Source: Pyrocephalus nanus (Eukaryota; Chordata; Aves; Passeriformes; Tyrannidae). Taken from it: a stretch of DNA of 64,000 nucleotides. Each line of letters starts with the position of its first letter. The first letter of the stretch is position 1. The position numbers were made by a program, and so were the translations under genes. The notes beneath the pieces were generated by a model. That model was given only the letters and a program-made list of their open reading frames with translations. It ran no database searches and was not told the DNA's origin. The stretch lies in assembly GCA_038380795.1 (NCBI GenBank), contig CM076277.1, forward strand, positions 5,051,501 to 5,115,500. The letters are read 5' to 3'. Positions 1 through 13,455 of this stretch are shown piece by piece.

Positions 1-1455
1 CGGAGATTGGATTTTGCAGAAAGGGCTCTTAAGTTTTAGACCACAGTATGTTAAAATACTCCAGTTTCCTGCAGGGATTAATGCCTTGTCAGTTGTTCTG
101 GACATGAAGATTTTTCACATGATTGTTTAATGTTCAGCTGAAGAGCATCTGTCTCAGTGACTTCAGCCTTGTTTTCCCCTACCAGATGGGCAATGCTGAT
201 GCAAACTTTTTAGTCACATGGGTTCCAGAGGGGCACGATGCTTTCATGGCATATAAGGAGGCTCCTCTGCAGGGTGTGCTGCACACTCCAAGGCAACACC
301 AGAGGCTGCACCTACCATAGTAACACTGACATGTAAAACTGATGTGTGTGAACAACTTTAGGATCAAAAGTGAAAGAATTCTTGCATTCTAAAGCTCCCA
401 AGTAAATGGCAGAGAGCTCTGGCAGGTTTCAGTTCGAGGGAATAAATGAATTATTTTTGTCTTGCTGCATTTAAGCAGTGTGAAAATAAAGGGGTTTCTT
501 GAAGAGTCAGGGAGCTTTTGTTCTTGATACTTGTTGGGGTTTTTTGCCCCCTCTGAATGGGAGGTTTTCAATGCCTTGAGAAGGGGGGGAAAGTTAGCTT
601 CCAGAAGTGTGTCTATTTGCAAGAGAGGAATTGCTTTGGTGTTCTTTTTCTTCCAGATCAACTATGGGACATAAAAAATTTGTTGGGTTAGGATTTCAGT
701 AATGCTTTAGAAAACGTGCTTAACAGAACTTCATTGGATAAAGCAGCTGTTGGCACTGGCTCACTCAGTTCCAGCCCCATGCTGAGGTGCCTGTTGTGCA
801 CCTGCCCTGTCTCTAGGGAGGCTGAGGTGTCTGAAGAGCAGCATTGTCCTCTCTCTCTGCACCCCTGCATGCAAAAGGAAACAAATGCTCTGTGTCAGAC
901 AGTGGAGCTGGTTGAGCTGACTTGTGTTTCTCTGGCACTCTCTGCTTTGTCAGCTCCACCAGGCTGTTTACAAGTCCTGCTCTAGAAGCTCCCACAGGGC
1001 AGTTAAAGTGCATCCTGGGAGCAAGTTTCTGCTTTTTGCAGAGCATCCCTTGTCTTACAGGGGATTTTGAGAGTGCTGGGGGTGATCTTGGAAGCTGTAT
1101 ATTTGCTGTTTGTGGCAGAGTGTTCAGACAAAATAAAATGTTGGCTGTTTTCTTGACAGGTTGAGATTTGTCAGAAGTTGTCCTGGGCCCTGCTGGGGTT
1201 TCAGTGTTTTGCTAATGAAGACGGATGCTCTGCTGCTCCCGTGCTGCTGTCTGGGATCCTTGTCCAAGCCACAGTATTCACATCACCCTGTGACAGTTCT
1301 GGCCTTTCCTCAGAGCTGGCGGGAGTGATGAATTGGTGTCCTGCCAGCTTAGATGGAGGGTGTTACATTCCTTGTCCCCTGGGTACACGGCATGTAACTG
1401 GAATGGATTCTGGAACTTGCTGCATGTTTAATGCAGTTGGATGCTTTGTCTGCAG

Positions 1456-2105
1456 GGACTGCATTCCCTGCCTGACAGCTCCTGTTATCCTGCCCCCGCC
1501 ATTACAAGCAAGGAAGGCTCTCCTTGGAGCAGTGACAAGTACAGGAGGAGGGCCTTGTGTGTAAGGAGAGGAGTCAGGGCTTGGCTCTCACCTGCCATCC
1601 AGAAAGCTTTAGTGGTTCATCTGGCAGCCTGTGAAGTGAGGAGGGGGTGTCTGGGATGCTGCAGCACAGTGTGTGTTTATTCTGTATAGAGCCTATTTAA
1701 TAAAATCTGAGTACTGGGTGAACTAAGCTGGTGACTGAAATTCTTCTGAACAGCTCTTACCTGGATCTTCCTTGTTAGGGGAGTTGGGAGAGCAACAGTG
1801 ATGCTGTGTAGGGCTGATGAAGCTGCCTCAAGCCAAGAGAGAAGGCATGATCCCATGGCAATAGAGCTTGGCTGGGGCTGTGAGTGCTGCTGTGCTGCAG
1901 GAGGTGTCACCAGTGTCTGTACAGACCCGGGAGTGCTGCAGGTCCCTGGTCTGTGCTGAGGGGAGAGGTGCACTCTGTGTGTGGCTTCTGGCCAAGGCTC
2001 TGCCTCGGCTGCTCCTGGAGCTCCCCTGCAGAAGCAGCTGGTGTTGAACACTGATCTCAGGGTTTTGGCTGACCTGGTTGAAGATGCAGATGAGCATGTT
2101 CTCAG
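1456..2105 (+). other. Candidate exon pair of an unidentified gene (1456-1560 and 2032-2105)
   Basis: Two stretches are flanked by good splice sites and fit in phase. 1456-1560 (acceptor CTGCAG, donor TGTGT|GTAAGG) is 35 codons in phase 0/0, ending DKYRRRALC. 2032-2105 (acceptor CCCCTGCAG, donor CTCAG|GTAAGT) is 74 nt, entered in phase 0, and reads KQLVLNTDLRVLADLVEDAD and on, a leucine-patterned, helix-like composition. I cannot name the protein. Chance open frames of this size are common, so this is a suggestion and not an annotation. Confidence 0.22.
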
Positions 2106-2495
2106 GTAAGTCACTGGTTTCCCATACATGAGTCTTACAGAGAAGCGACAGTCTGGGAAGGAAGGGGAGCTGCTGTCAGGCCTATGAGGATTTGGCCATC
2201 TGCCTCTGGTGGAACACCTGCTTTGCTTAGACCTGGCGAGGGATCCTGCAGCCTCCCCTGGGTGCTGCTTGGGAAACCGCCAGGAACATGAGGCATGGAT
2301 TGGACACGTGCTGAGGGAGAAGAGATAAAAGGTATTTCCAACACCAGATTTCTCAGTCCCCGAGAGGTAGCCGAGAGCACGAGGGTGCCTTGCTCCCTGT
2401 GTGAGCCGTACCCCGCATCCATCCAGTGGCGTGGTCAGGGCACTGTGCGGGCCATGAGCGGCTCCGGGAGTGGGGCTGGGCCCGGCCCGGCCCGG

Positions 2496-2513
2496 CCGGC
2501 AGGGGGCGCTGTG
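2496..2513 (+). promoter_or_regulatory. CTCF-like binding site
   Basis: CCGGCAGGGGGCGCTGTG matches the vertebrate CTCF core (AGGGGGCGCT preceded by a CC-N-NC block). It lies in a GC-rich block at 2440-2600, immediately left of the 70-bp minisatellite. Confidence 0.5.
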
Positions 2514-2584
2514 CGGCCGCTCCAGCCCCTCAGAGCGCGGGCGGGGCCGGAACGGGGCCAGAACGGGCCGTGCTGGGGGGGAAT

Positions 2585-2907
2585 CGTTCTGTGTGACCAG
2601 AGACCACCCAAACCCGCCACAACTGACCCCAAACGGGCCATGCCAGGAGTGCCTCGTTCTGTGTGACAGAGACCTCCCAAACCCGCCACAACTGACCCCA
2701 GAACGGGCCGTGCTGGTGGGGGCTCGTTCTGTGTGACCAGAGACCACCCAAACCCACCACAACTGACCCCAAACGGGCCGTGTTCTGTGTGACCAGAGAC
2801 CACCCAAACCCACCACAACTGACCCCAAACGGGCCGTGCTGGGAGGGGCTCGTTCTGTGTGACCAGAGACCACCCAAACCCGCCACAACTGACCCCAGAA
2901 TGGCTGT
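2585..2907. repeat. 70-bp GC-rich minisatellite, about 4.6 units
   Basis: Units start at 2585, 2655, 2725, 2782 and 2851, each beginning (C)GTTCTGTGTGAC and containing a CCACAACTGACCCC segment. The third unit has lost about 13 bases and the fifth is partial. Differences between units are few, so expansion is recent. The unit length is not a multiple of three, and all reverse frames stay open, which explains the long false ORFs here. Confidence 0.95.
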
Positions 2908-5900
2908 GTTGGAGCCTCCCAGTTAATGGGGAAACCAGCACAGACTGGGTCTGTAGCGAGTGTGGAGCTTAGACAGGCCCATTTGGAAATTTCTTACTAT
3001 GGTGCTTTGATAAGAGATGGGCATGGGCAGGTGCAACTCTGATTTTAAAGCAATCTCTCCTCAGAGCTGCCCCTAACCTGACCCCTGCCAGCCCTGGTCA
3101 GCTCCTGTGTCCGCTGGGTGGATTGAAGGAGGAGATGGAGGCCGGCAGGAATGTTCTGGACAAAGGCTGACTTGCAGCTCTTTCTCTGCCCACAGAGCTC
3201 CCAACCAGCTCTGGAGGCCTGCAGAGCACAGTGACAGCATAGGAGTGGCTGAGCAGGGCAGTGGGGACAGGCACTATGGCCAGTTCGGTTGTGACAGGAA
3301 CAGACCTTGCTGTAGGTACTTGTGTAACTTTCTAAAGTGAAACCTGGAGTTGCTCACAGGGCTGGTATGTTTAACCAGATGTTTACTTTTCTCAAACAGA
3401 TCTGTCTTCTTGGTGCCATGAGCATCTGAGAGGAAAATACAACAGATTATTTCTCTGTCTGATGTTGCTTTTAATAGATTTTCATACACAGGGAAAGGTT
3501 TAACATTTGTATTCCCAAAGACCCAGGCATATCATGACTACATGGTGATGATTATATTCTTTTTAGACCCATCTCTTAGCAGCTGCATTAGCTTATAGCA
3601 AAGCACAGCCCAGTTACTCATTGCTGCTTCTACTTTTTGTGTTATTTCCTCTTCCATCTCTACTCAGTGATAGATTGTCAGACACATCAGCTGTGCTGAC
3701 AGGCTGGATCTTACCATGGACAGCCAGTGAAGCACAACTCAGGTTTGTAACTGCCCTAGGAAGATCCAGATTTCAGGACCCTCAAACTGCCCCACAGGCA
3801 ATAAGAGGGAGACTGTCTTGAAGCAGAGTGTTTCTGTCTCCTGCAGCATCCTGTGTTTTAAACAGGTATTCTGCAGCTATAGCCTCTTTGTCTTCTACTC
3901 TTTTTGGCAGATACCTTCCAATGGTGGGGTGTCTTGGAAATGCAAACAGGTTCAGGATCCTTTCTGTCTGTGTTACCTGAGAATCTGCCTAATTTCTTTA
4001 GTGTTATATTTGGAAAAATGTCCACTGGATACTCTGCACTTGTCTGTGCCTGTTGCCTTCTCTGCTCAGTTTTGAATGCTGGGGATGGGTCACCTTGAAG
4101 CCTTCCCTCTAGTGCTCAGAATAAGTTTGACTGCCTGATCTTTTCTCAAAGCAAATACCAAATCCGGGGGCTGCCCTCATTTCTCTGCTTTGCAGACTCC
4201 CTTGGGTTCATGCACCATTCCAGGGCCAGCAGGACCTTTGGGGTGCCGTCTCAGCAGGATGGCAGGATGGGAGGTGTCCTTCCCACAGGCTGGGGAGGCT
4301 CAGCTGCTGCTCAGGGCTGGTCAGTCAGCACCTGCAGCCCCACGAGGAGCTGCTTGCCCAGGTGGGTTCCGTGCAGCCCGTTCCCAAGAGCCCCTTCCTG
4401 GAGGTGGGCAGTGTGTCCACACCCAGGTCTGCTCTGGGAGACGCTGCTCAGGCTTTTCTGCTCCACAGCTGCCCACTCTTCCTGCTGTGGCTGCGGTCAA
4501 CAGCATCCTGGGTCAGGGCTGCTCCTTAACTGACACGTGAGGCTTGTGCTTTTGATCATCCCACACACACTGGGGTACTTGGATTTTGGCCCAGGACAGA
4601 GCCAGGTCAGTTCTGGGTACTGTTTCTCAGTGAGAAGAAATACTGAGCTCTACCCCTGCCCTTGTTTAGCAGCCTGGAGTACGTACACTCACTCTCTGCT
4701 GCTCAGTTGCAGCAGTGATGGACACTGCCTAACCCCCCCCAATATTCCCAAATCCAGGCTGCTGATGAATAAAGCTCGTTGCCATCTCATACAAATGGCT
4801 GCAGATGATCTGCAGCCTCACAAGAGCGGTGCTGTAATTGTTACACTGTCTTTGTCTCCATTCATGCTTGCAAGAATTTTGTCTAATATAAAAACATTTT
4901 TTCTCTGAGATATAGCCCTCACGGGGAAAGACCTGTCTTGGGAGTGAATCCATTTTTCAGTGGATATGGATCAGGCCCTGGCCACCAGCATTTCGAAGCA
5001 GACTTTTCCTTTGAGTATTTGCTGTCACTTTTTTTTTACAGCAGGATATTTATAGGCGCAATTTTCTTGGAAATCTACAGAGGAGGACTGGAAGTGTCTG
5101 AGAACTTTTGTTAGTCAGCAATTTATGTTGCTGTGGAAACGCCTTAGCAGGGCTTGGGAAAACTGCCTGGAGAAAAGGGTGTTTGCCAAAGGTGCCAGCA
5201 GCAATGTTGCACCTCGGGCTGGTTCCTGGCTTGCCTAAACCTGCACCTCAGGCTTGTCCTTCACAGTGGCTGCTGCTGTGTCACTTGGGTGACACATTTT
5301 GTGCTGCTGGCCACGATTTCCTTCTGTAAACGAGCTCTGTCACTTCTCTGACCTATGAGCATGGTCCTGCCAGTCTTCCCTCTGATCCAGGGTGATGTGC
5401 TGGGCATTAAGTGCTGTTGAAGTTCTCCTCGGTGGGCTTGCTGGCTGTGAAGGTAAGTGGCAATGTTGGTGGGGGTGAGAGGGACACTGGTGGGGCCTTG
5501 CTTCTCAAAAGGAGTTACAGTGACTTGGTGAAGTATTTCCACACAGACAGCTTTTTTCCCTGCCAGAACTGACCAGGTACACCTGCTGTTCCATAGCCCT
5601 TTGGCAAGTGGAAGGCTTGGTGAGGAAGGGTCAACTGCTGAGTCATCTTGTTAGTTTATAAAGCAGTTGCAAATCCGCTCCTTGCTGTTCTTTTCCTGCC
5701 TTTTTTTTTCCCTGGAGAAAAGTGCTTGGAGGAATAGAGCAGAGCAGGGAGGAAGCACAGAGGAATTCCTTGGTGCCAGAAAGCAGAATCAGGGCTGAGT
5801 GGACAGGATGTGACAGGCACACAGGATGGCCCAGCCTACTGCCCAAGCCTTTTCCTTACAATCTGTGAGTGGATGCCTCTCTTGCCCTGTGTTGCAGGCT

Positions 5901-5936
5901 GCTGGAAAGGCATTGATGGGTTTTCCCCTGCTGTTT

Positions 5937-5939
<3 letters not shown>

Positions 5940-5966
<27 letters not shown>
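5940..5966. repeat. T27 homopolymer
   Basis: Twenty-seven consecutive T, followed by AT-rich sequence. It could be the A-tail of an old - strand retroposon, but no body is recognisable. Confidence 0.9.
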
Positions 5967-5971
<5 letters not shown>

Positions 5972-8900
5972 TATTTCCTATTTCTTTAAACAAAAGGGAA
6001 AGGTCACAGTCTCCTGAGCTGCCTTCTCCCTTTGTGACAGGGAAACTGAAAAAGGCACATGTCCATGGATGAGCCAAATGATTTTCCCTCACACTGAAGA
6101 GGAAAGTTCACCCTTATCTGGGTGTTTTCAGATGTTTCCCTCTGTCTGATGGTGGGAGTCTGTTCATCCATCACAGCATTGTTCTTTCCCCAGCTGTGGC
6201 TCAAGTGCTGGGAGGAGGAAGATATAAAGCTGCCTGGGAGGTCTGCAAGGCTGACAGAAGACAGGATCTCTCAGGCTGTCAGGAATGCATCGCTGGGTTC
6301 AGCCACGGGTGAGTTGGGGTTTGCTCCAGGTTGGCCTGATCCTTAAACCTACAGAGGATCCCTGAGAGATGGTGGGGCTGATAGCTCTGTAGCGAGGGAA
6401 ATTTTAGGAGGATCTTTCAGGGTTTATTCATCTTCATTTTCCCTCATACTGGGAGCAAAGACCTCAGGAACTGGAACACTAGGAGCAGTCCCCTTGTCCT
6501 GTGAGAGCTGTATGCATGGTGCCCTGGCTTGTGGCTTCTAAAAAAAAAAAAAAAGAAGGTAATTTCTAGAGGAGAAGGAAAAAAATCAGTGCTTATTATT
6601 CCAAGTAAAATAAAGCAAAATCTTTTTCTCTCTTTGCATTTACTGAAATGTGAAGTGCAGAGCCTGACTTAGTTCTGCCCAGGGAATATGAAAGCTTGAC
6701 TGCCCAGTGCCTGCCCGTGCCAGCTTCTGCTCTCATTTAAGAAAATAAATGGGATCATTTCTGTCATGTAAATTGTGTCAATTGAATAAAACTGTTAAAT
6801 AGGTGAGGCAGTGATACAGGTTCTGTTTATTTTCATCCCTGCTATTACTGCATCTGGTGCTAGTTTCATGCCAGTCATGAAAGGACCCTGTGCTGAGGTT
6901 GACTTTGAGGCTGGGCCAGTGCTTTGATTTTTGGCTCTATTTTCCATTGCATTTCTGTGCTGCTTCTTAATGTTCTGTGGAGTGTTTAGCTGTCATGTGC
7001 AGAGAGAGGATTTGTGCAGATGGTTGGCCTTGAATCTCCTGTGGAAATACACTGGTTGTAGGTAAGGCCTCTGGTTTCCTCACCTGCTGCCCTATTGCAA
7101 ATAAACATGTGCTTCTCTGTACTTTAGCTGTGACTTTGATAACTTACAAGGGACAATTTACTACATATTCCTGTTAAAACAAGGGCAAACAGGTACATTT
7201 CAAGAGACAAAGCTGAGAAGGGGCCCAGAAACCAGGTGTCATTTGTTCTGGGTCTGGTCCTACAAACACTGGCCAAGTGAAGAGCCCCAGTGACACCAGG
7301 GAACCACAGCACAGGTGAGGCTGTTTGTGGGAAGGACCCAGTGGGATCAGGTGCTGTTTCCAGCACTGGAGCAGTGATTTCCATGGCACTTGAAGGTCGG
7401 AGAGCGTGCCAGGTGTGCCTGACTCAAGGCACCCGTAAAGGCCATGCACTCAGGTTATCCCTGGCAGGAAGAGGCGTGGATCAGACCAGGAGCCTTCTGC
7501 TTTGAGGACTCCAGGAACTCTGCACAGCAGAGATTAAACTGGGATCTGCTCTCTGACCTCTTTAGCTTCTTGACAATATGACATGAATAGAACAAAGTGA
7601 CTGTGCTGCAAGCAGTACCTGGACTGCAGAGAAGCAGATAATCAGAAATCAGCTGCTGCTTCTGTTATTGTAGTTACCAGTGGCAGCTAAAGCTTGGCTG
7701 ATGTTGGCAGTACTCTGTTTTCCAAGTGGGCCATTTAAATCTCTGAAACATATATTGGTGCTAAACCAATTGTCTTTCAAATGTCACCTGTCTCAGTCAA
7801 ATACAATGTGTGTTCAGTTTATTGGAGGAATTTATTTAAAGCCAAGGTTTCTTAGGAAGTGCAATCAACTGGCAGGACCAGTTCTAGTGAATATATCTGC
7901 CTCCTTCTGCAGCTCATCCAGCTCATTACAGAGCCTGGTTAGTCAGAATAGCTCTGTCTGTGTGCAGTGCAGGATTTCAAGTACCACATTTAAGCATGCT
8001 CTTGAATTAGAGAGACACTTCAGTGTCCTGTTTAAGCAGCATCTGTACCACTTTAGGATTTGCTTTCCCTTTGCTTTGCTTCCTACCAACCGGGGAGAGA
8101 TTTAGCAGAGTGGAAAATGTGTGGCCTGGCTGATAACTGCATTGAAGAAGCTGTGCTGAGGACTATCCCCAACTGCTCCTGCACTGTACAGGGCCCCAGG
8201 GGACAAGTGGGGCTGTGTTGCCCTGGAGCCTGATGCTGCAAGTTGCAGATGACCCATTTGCAGTTGCTGACTCATAGAACAGCTCAACTGACTTGACAAT
8301 CCAGTAAATTAAAAAAATGTGGTTTTCTGTAGCTGTGGGTAAATTCATTTATCCTGAGTCTTATGCTGCATGGAAGGACAATATCCATCTTTCTTGTCTC
8401 TTTTAAGAAAACCACCTTTGATGTTTCTCCTAGATTTATTAGTTACAGAAAATGAAGATGTTTAACTTGTTTCATATTAATCTTATAAATAACCACTCAT
8501 GAAAAAATAAAGGGGCCTGGATTCTGGCCTCTGTGAGCGGCAGCTGTTGCCTTGTGACTCAAGAGGAGCAATGCTGGCCTGGAGTCCCAGGCTCCTCTGC
8601 TGAGAATACATGATCCAAAGCCATCAGCTTAGGGGAGACAGGACAGGAATGGTGAGTGGAACACTGATCCTGTGAGATGTGACCTGGGATGCTGTTTCTG
8701 GGGGCTGTGTGCCTTTCTTGTTTCTCGTGTAGTGTCTTGTGGACAATCAGAGATTCCTCATAGGAAGGGAATAAAATGATCTGTGCTAAAGAAGGTAAAA
8801 AGTTGAGCCACAGGTTCTTTGGAGTAAGGAAAGACCTGCTGGGAGAAGTCCCTGACTGTTTAATATGGGTTCTTATTGGTCTCTTCCATCCCTAAACACC

Positions 8901-11900
8901 AGCAGCAGAATCCCTCAGGCTGCAGGAGCGGGAGACTGAGCCCATCCCGAGTCAGTGATAGGAAGGAGGGAGAAAGGGAGTGAGGGATGGCCCCTGGAGC
9001 CACCTCACTGTGGGCTGCAGGAGAAACAGCATTGGAGGAGGATGCAGAGGTGCAAGGGCTGAAGAGGAGGCAGCTGTGAAAGCAGGAGAAAGGAGCTACT
9101 TTGAGAGGAATCTGAAAAGTGAGGCATTTCTCTTGGTTTAATGTGGGAGAGGGCCAGGTAGCTTATGGAATTGGTAGAGGCAATTGTTTCTTCTGACAGG
9201 GAATGTGTCATGGGGTTACTGGAGATTTAAAAGATTCCCAGGAATGTTTTGTGGAGTCAAGTCTCACCATGGGCCTTCACAGAGCAGGGAAAATTTCCAG
9301 GTTTGACTTAATGCAAACTTGTTCAACGGTTTTCTTTTGCTTAGGGGAAGGAATATGGCTTACCTTGTTCATAGGATCCCCTCCTAGCTCAGACTCTCAC
9401 AAATTGTTCCATTATTTTCTTTTAGGAAAGAAAAAAGAAAACATAAAGTACCGGGTTCAGAAAAGTTGGCTGGTTTCCTTTCCTTTTCTTTAGGAAAGCA
9501 AAAGACCCAGACAGAAAACCACTAAAAGCTTTTTATTAAAGTATTTATCTTTCCTATTTTCTAAGTAAGACTTTTGGCCACTTTAAACCCTCTCCAGTGT
9601 TCATTAAAGATAACAGCTTTTTAATGGCAACGAGTTTGTTTCCTTTATGCCCTGTGTGAGTCACAGCCCAGCTCCCTGTGGAGGGGCAGCATGTGATGGG
9701 TTGTGTAGTGGTTTTTGGCAGCAGAGAGATGGAGAATATCTGTGTTCTCTGTGCCTATGGCCACACCTGGATGAGAGGAGGGGGACTTCCTCCATGGACT
9801 TACAGCGCAGCATTTTATGAGTGTTGGAGTCTGCTGGAGACACTAGTTTTGCTGTGTTGAAGCCTTTATCAAGGGTGAATGCTTTTGGGGTTTCAATCCA
9901 AGAAGGTGTTTGCTCAGCTGTGGTGTGGATTCTCTCAACAGTACCTCAGGAATCTGTGTCTTGGGGACACGACTGGTGAGGTGAGAGCCAGCAGAGAGGC
10001 TGGACCCTGCTGGTCATCCAGTGGGGCTCCAGAGAGGGTGCTGCCCTCTGCTACTCTGGGAAGCTGAAGGGTGTTCTCCTCTTCCCAGCCAGCTGAAGGG
10101 GAGTTTTACAAGGGTGGCAAAGACACATTTGAAGAGGTGTGCAGCAGTTATTGGCCTCCTGAGCACACACAGAAAAATCCAGGCCTAAGAATCCTCTAGA
10201 TGTTTTTTTTTTGTTTCTGGGTCAATAGCCTAGTTCAGGTGTGCTGGCCAAATCTCCCTTTAGTCCTAATGAGATCCCCATCCTGGGTGGGCTTCATTAG
10301 CAGGTGGAGTTTAGGACTATTTGGTTCGATGTTCCTCTCTATTTTGGCAAAAGACAAGAATCTCAAATACATGGGCTCATAATCTGATTTATCTTCAGAT
10401 TTGCTTCAGAAAAATATCTGAAGCTTGCTTGGTATCAACTCTTCTCCCATATCTCTGTGTGCTAAAAACTAGCAGATGTGTGCAGCAGGGGAATGATATT
10501 TAAAGGTCTTTTCAGTTCTAAGCCTGGGAAAGAGAGCCCTGGCACACTCTGGGTGTGAGGCAGGACAGGCAGCAGGCACAGAATGGACTCTGCTGTGGAT
10601 TTTCAGGTTCACAGCAGCAAAAGCATAGGTGGAAGTGCTGACCTTTGCCTTGGACAAGTGGTGTTGCCATTGCTGTTGATTTGACTCATGTTCTGGAAAG
10701 CTCTTAGGAACTGGTGGTGCTTCTTGCTGCAGTGTAACAAACAAGCAGAGCATCCCTTGTGAGAGCCTTGGAGGAGGGTTTGGATGAGGTGGCAGCCAGC
10801 TCTCCTGTGGCCCTATAGCTGTAGAAATCAGCTCCAAGAAATCAGATCACTTGGTTGGCTAATTTCCTTCTATGCTTTTACAGGCTTGGCTGTGACAGTG
10901 GAAAGTAAAATCAGAACTTTTTTTTTTTTTTCCATTTGTCCTGCATATTGATAGTTCTGCTTGGTTCCTTATTGCTGGAATGCACAGAATCCAAGTCCTG
11001 CACGAGTGCAAGGAGCTGTACAAACACAGAGCAAGGAAAACACTGCCATCCTGACACATTTGCTAACAGGTGAAGGGACTTAGAGGTAAGGGCTAACACT
11101 TGGGAATAGGGTAAATCCTGTTTAAAACCCTGGTAAATCCTATCTAGGCTTCAAAATAATATATTTTTTATTATTATTTTTGGGGGGGTGAGGTGAAAGT
11201 TATGGCAAAATGAAGTTTGTGGGAGCTGGTAATGGACAGCATTCCCCATTCCGCAGATGGGTGGATCAGCCTGTAGTGCAGGCAAGGACACGGGTTAACT
11301 ACCCAGAATAAAAATGAGAGCAAACTCCCCTTTGTCCCTTGGAAGGGCCTTTCCATCTGTGACATCTCCCGCCCCTCAGAGTTAATGAAGGGAACAGGAG
11401 GCCTCTGGGAACTGGGTCAGTGGCAGCTCCAGCACAGGGCAGCTTCATTAAGGAAGGAAAGTGAGTGAGGGGGCAGGAACCTGGCGTGGCCAGCCAGGGG
11501 AGCAGCTGGGTTTGGGTAAGCTGATGAAACTGCATTTCCACCTGCCCTAGTGAGCTGCCTCGTGGTGTTCCCCATAGGCTGGAAGACACGATATCCACTG
11601 CCAAGGACAGCCCTGCAAGCTGTTCTGCTCCTGACCTCTCCCTGAGCGATGGACTAGCCACATTTCCTTTCTGTTAAAGCACACTTGCTTGGCTCCAATA
11701 CTCCTCACAGGGCCAACAGACCCACTTTTAGGCTTGGCAGTTGTCTTGCAAGAAATCTGTTCCTGGGCTGATGTGGTCCAGCGTGGCTTGGGCCATGTTT
11801 CCTTGTCTTCTTCGACATTACCTGACAGGCTCTAAAGATGGTAACAAACCCCCCAAATCCTCAGAAATCCTTAGGGCTATGTCAACCCAGAACAAGGGAC

Positions 11901-13455
11901 TGTGAGATGAGAAACAAAGTTTGCTCCCAAGAATTTGGCAGGGGGATTGAATATAAACCCCTACTGAGATGCCTGGACCCAGATGCAACTTTCCTAACAG
12001 CACAGGGTCAGTCAAAATTGCAGGTCTTTATGTGGCCCCATTGCTTTCAGAAGCTAATTTTTATTCAGCCAGTTCTGTGTGTCTCAGAACAATGGGAAGG
12101 TGTTCCTTCTACCTCACCAAGTGTTGGCAGGGGGACGGGGAGCGTGGAAGCAGCAGTGCTGGTCCTGAGAACTGTACTCTGCTGCTGCCCCTCAGGGAAT
12201 TGCACAAGAGCCACACAGGCCTCTGGTTTGTGTTGACTAATTAGCTGAGTAATGCAATCTCTTTTTGAATGTCCTTCCTGTTCCAGATCAAGAATGAGAC
12301 ATGCACTGGTTAAATGACTTACCTGAGGTCACACAGAGAGTGACTCATTGGCAGAGGCAGGAATTAACACCTGGTATGGTTAAATTCCTACTTCCTAGAC
12401 CCCATGGCCTCCGATTTCTAGTGTTCTTTCCTCTCCTGGCCTTTTTGCCTCTTTCCCACTGCAGGATTTGCCACACGTGCAATTTCCAACGTGACAGTAT
12501 CTGACCACTGCCAAGAAAACAAGACATCTGTCCTTTGCTGCTGACATCTACTGATAGACAAAGAAGCTGAAGTTCCTTTTATTTCTTATCTTTTTGGAGC
12601 ATTTTACCATGTTCTGCCTGAGCTGGTGCAGTGCCAAGTCTCCTCTGTGTCCAAGCCTCCAGCATTGCCCATGCTGAAGGTGTTAGCCTGTCTTCTAATG
12701 TTATTTTCTGTTTTTCCAGAAGCATCTTTGCTGCAGTCTCCCTGAAGTGGGAACATTCTGGCCATACCCTCTGTTAGTATAATAACATAATCACAAAAAA
12801 TCAGTGGGTGGGTTTTATAAATCCCAGTTCAGTGTTCAGCAAGGTGTAACATCTGTTGTGATCAATATTTAAGAGTAAGCCTCTTTGATAAAAAGTTACA
12901 GTAAAGCCTTTTGCTTCCTACTGAATAGCTAAATAATTCACAGGAGTGGCTGTAATCACTTTAAGCTTCTTGAGTTTCAAAGTAAGCAGAAAATTCAGAG
13001 TAATTCTGTGGAGAGGCAGAATAGCCAAGCTGGATCGTGTTCCTTAGGAGCTGCTGTACTGGGAATGAAGCCCTTTAAGGTTTTTAATGGCTCCTGACGT
13101 ATGCTGGAGTCAAATCAGGCAAAAACTGGTCTCTTTTATCATCGGTTTTGATGATAATCTGTCCGATACTCTGGCGGGTAAGTGCGAGCAGTTAGTGCAG
13201 AAATGATACCTTGTGTTTGAAAAGTCTGCAGGAGCGGGACTGCGGCGGGAGAGGAGGGTGTTGGTGTGAGCGGCACCTGCTGCCACGGGGCTGGGCACGG
13301 ACAGAGGCACGGGGGGCTCCTCCCGGGATGGGACCGAGCTATCCCGGGGGAGCGGCCACTGCAGGGCTCAGCCCAGCCCCGCCCGGCCCGGCCCGGCCCC
13401 TCCGCCGCTGCCGCGGGGCGGGCGCAGGTGAGGGAGCGCGGGCGGCTGCGGGGCG

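Larger units (their letters stand above)
1..13239. other. Region left of the SBSPON-like gene; no identified gene
   Basis: No frame on either strand gives a protein that I recognise. The longest frame (1677-2888, - strand) is produced by a tandem repeat. The stretch contains a GC-rich block with a CTCF-like site near 2500, the 70-bp minisatellite, a T27 tract at 5940-5966 and an A15 tract at 6540-6554. Two possible exons (1456-1560 and 2032-2105, + strand) are the only coding candidates. The stretch could be intergenic or the 3' part of a gene running in from the left. Confidence 0.6.

Noticed and set aside
1677..2888. 403-codon open frame on the - strand
   Set aside because: Much of it is the translation of the 70-bp minisatellite (repeated GHTE/SHRT peptides). 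The same array stays open in other reverse frames, and the rest has no recognisable similarity.
4184..4530. Long stop-free stretch with exon-like edges near 4196-4361
   Set aside because: All three + frames are nearly open in this GC-rich patch, none has a recognisable domain, and the phase does not help choose one.
6952..7062. Possible exon (about 6990-7060) continuing the weak left-edge frame chain
   Set aside because: Poor acceptor and a Trp/Cys-rich peptide typical of translated non-coding sequence.
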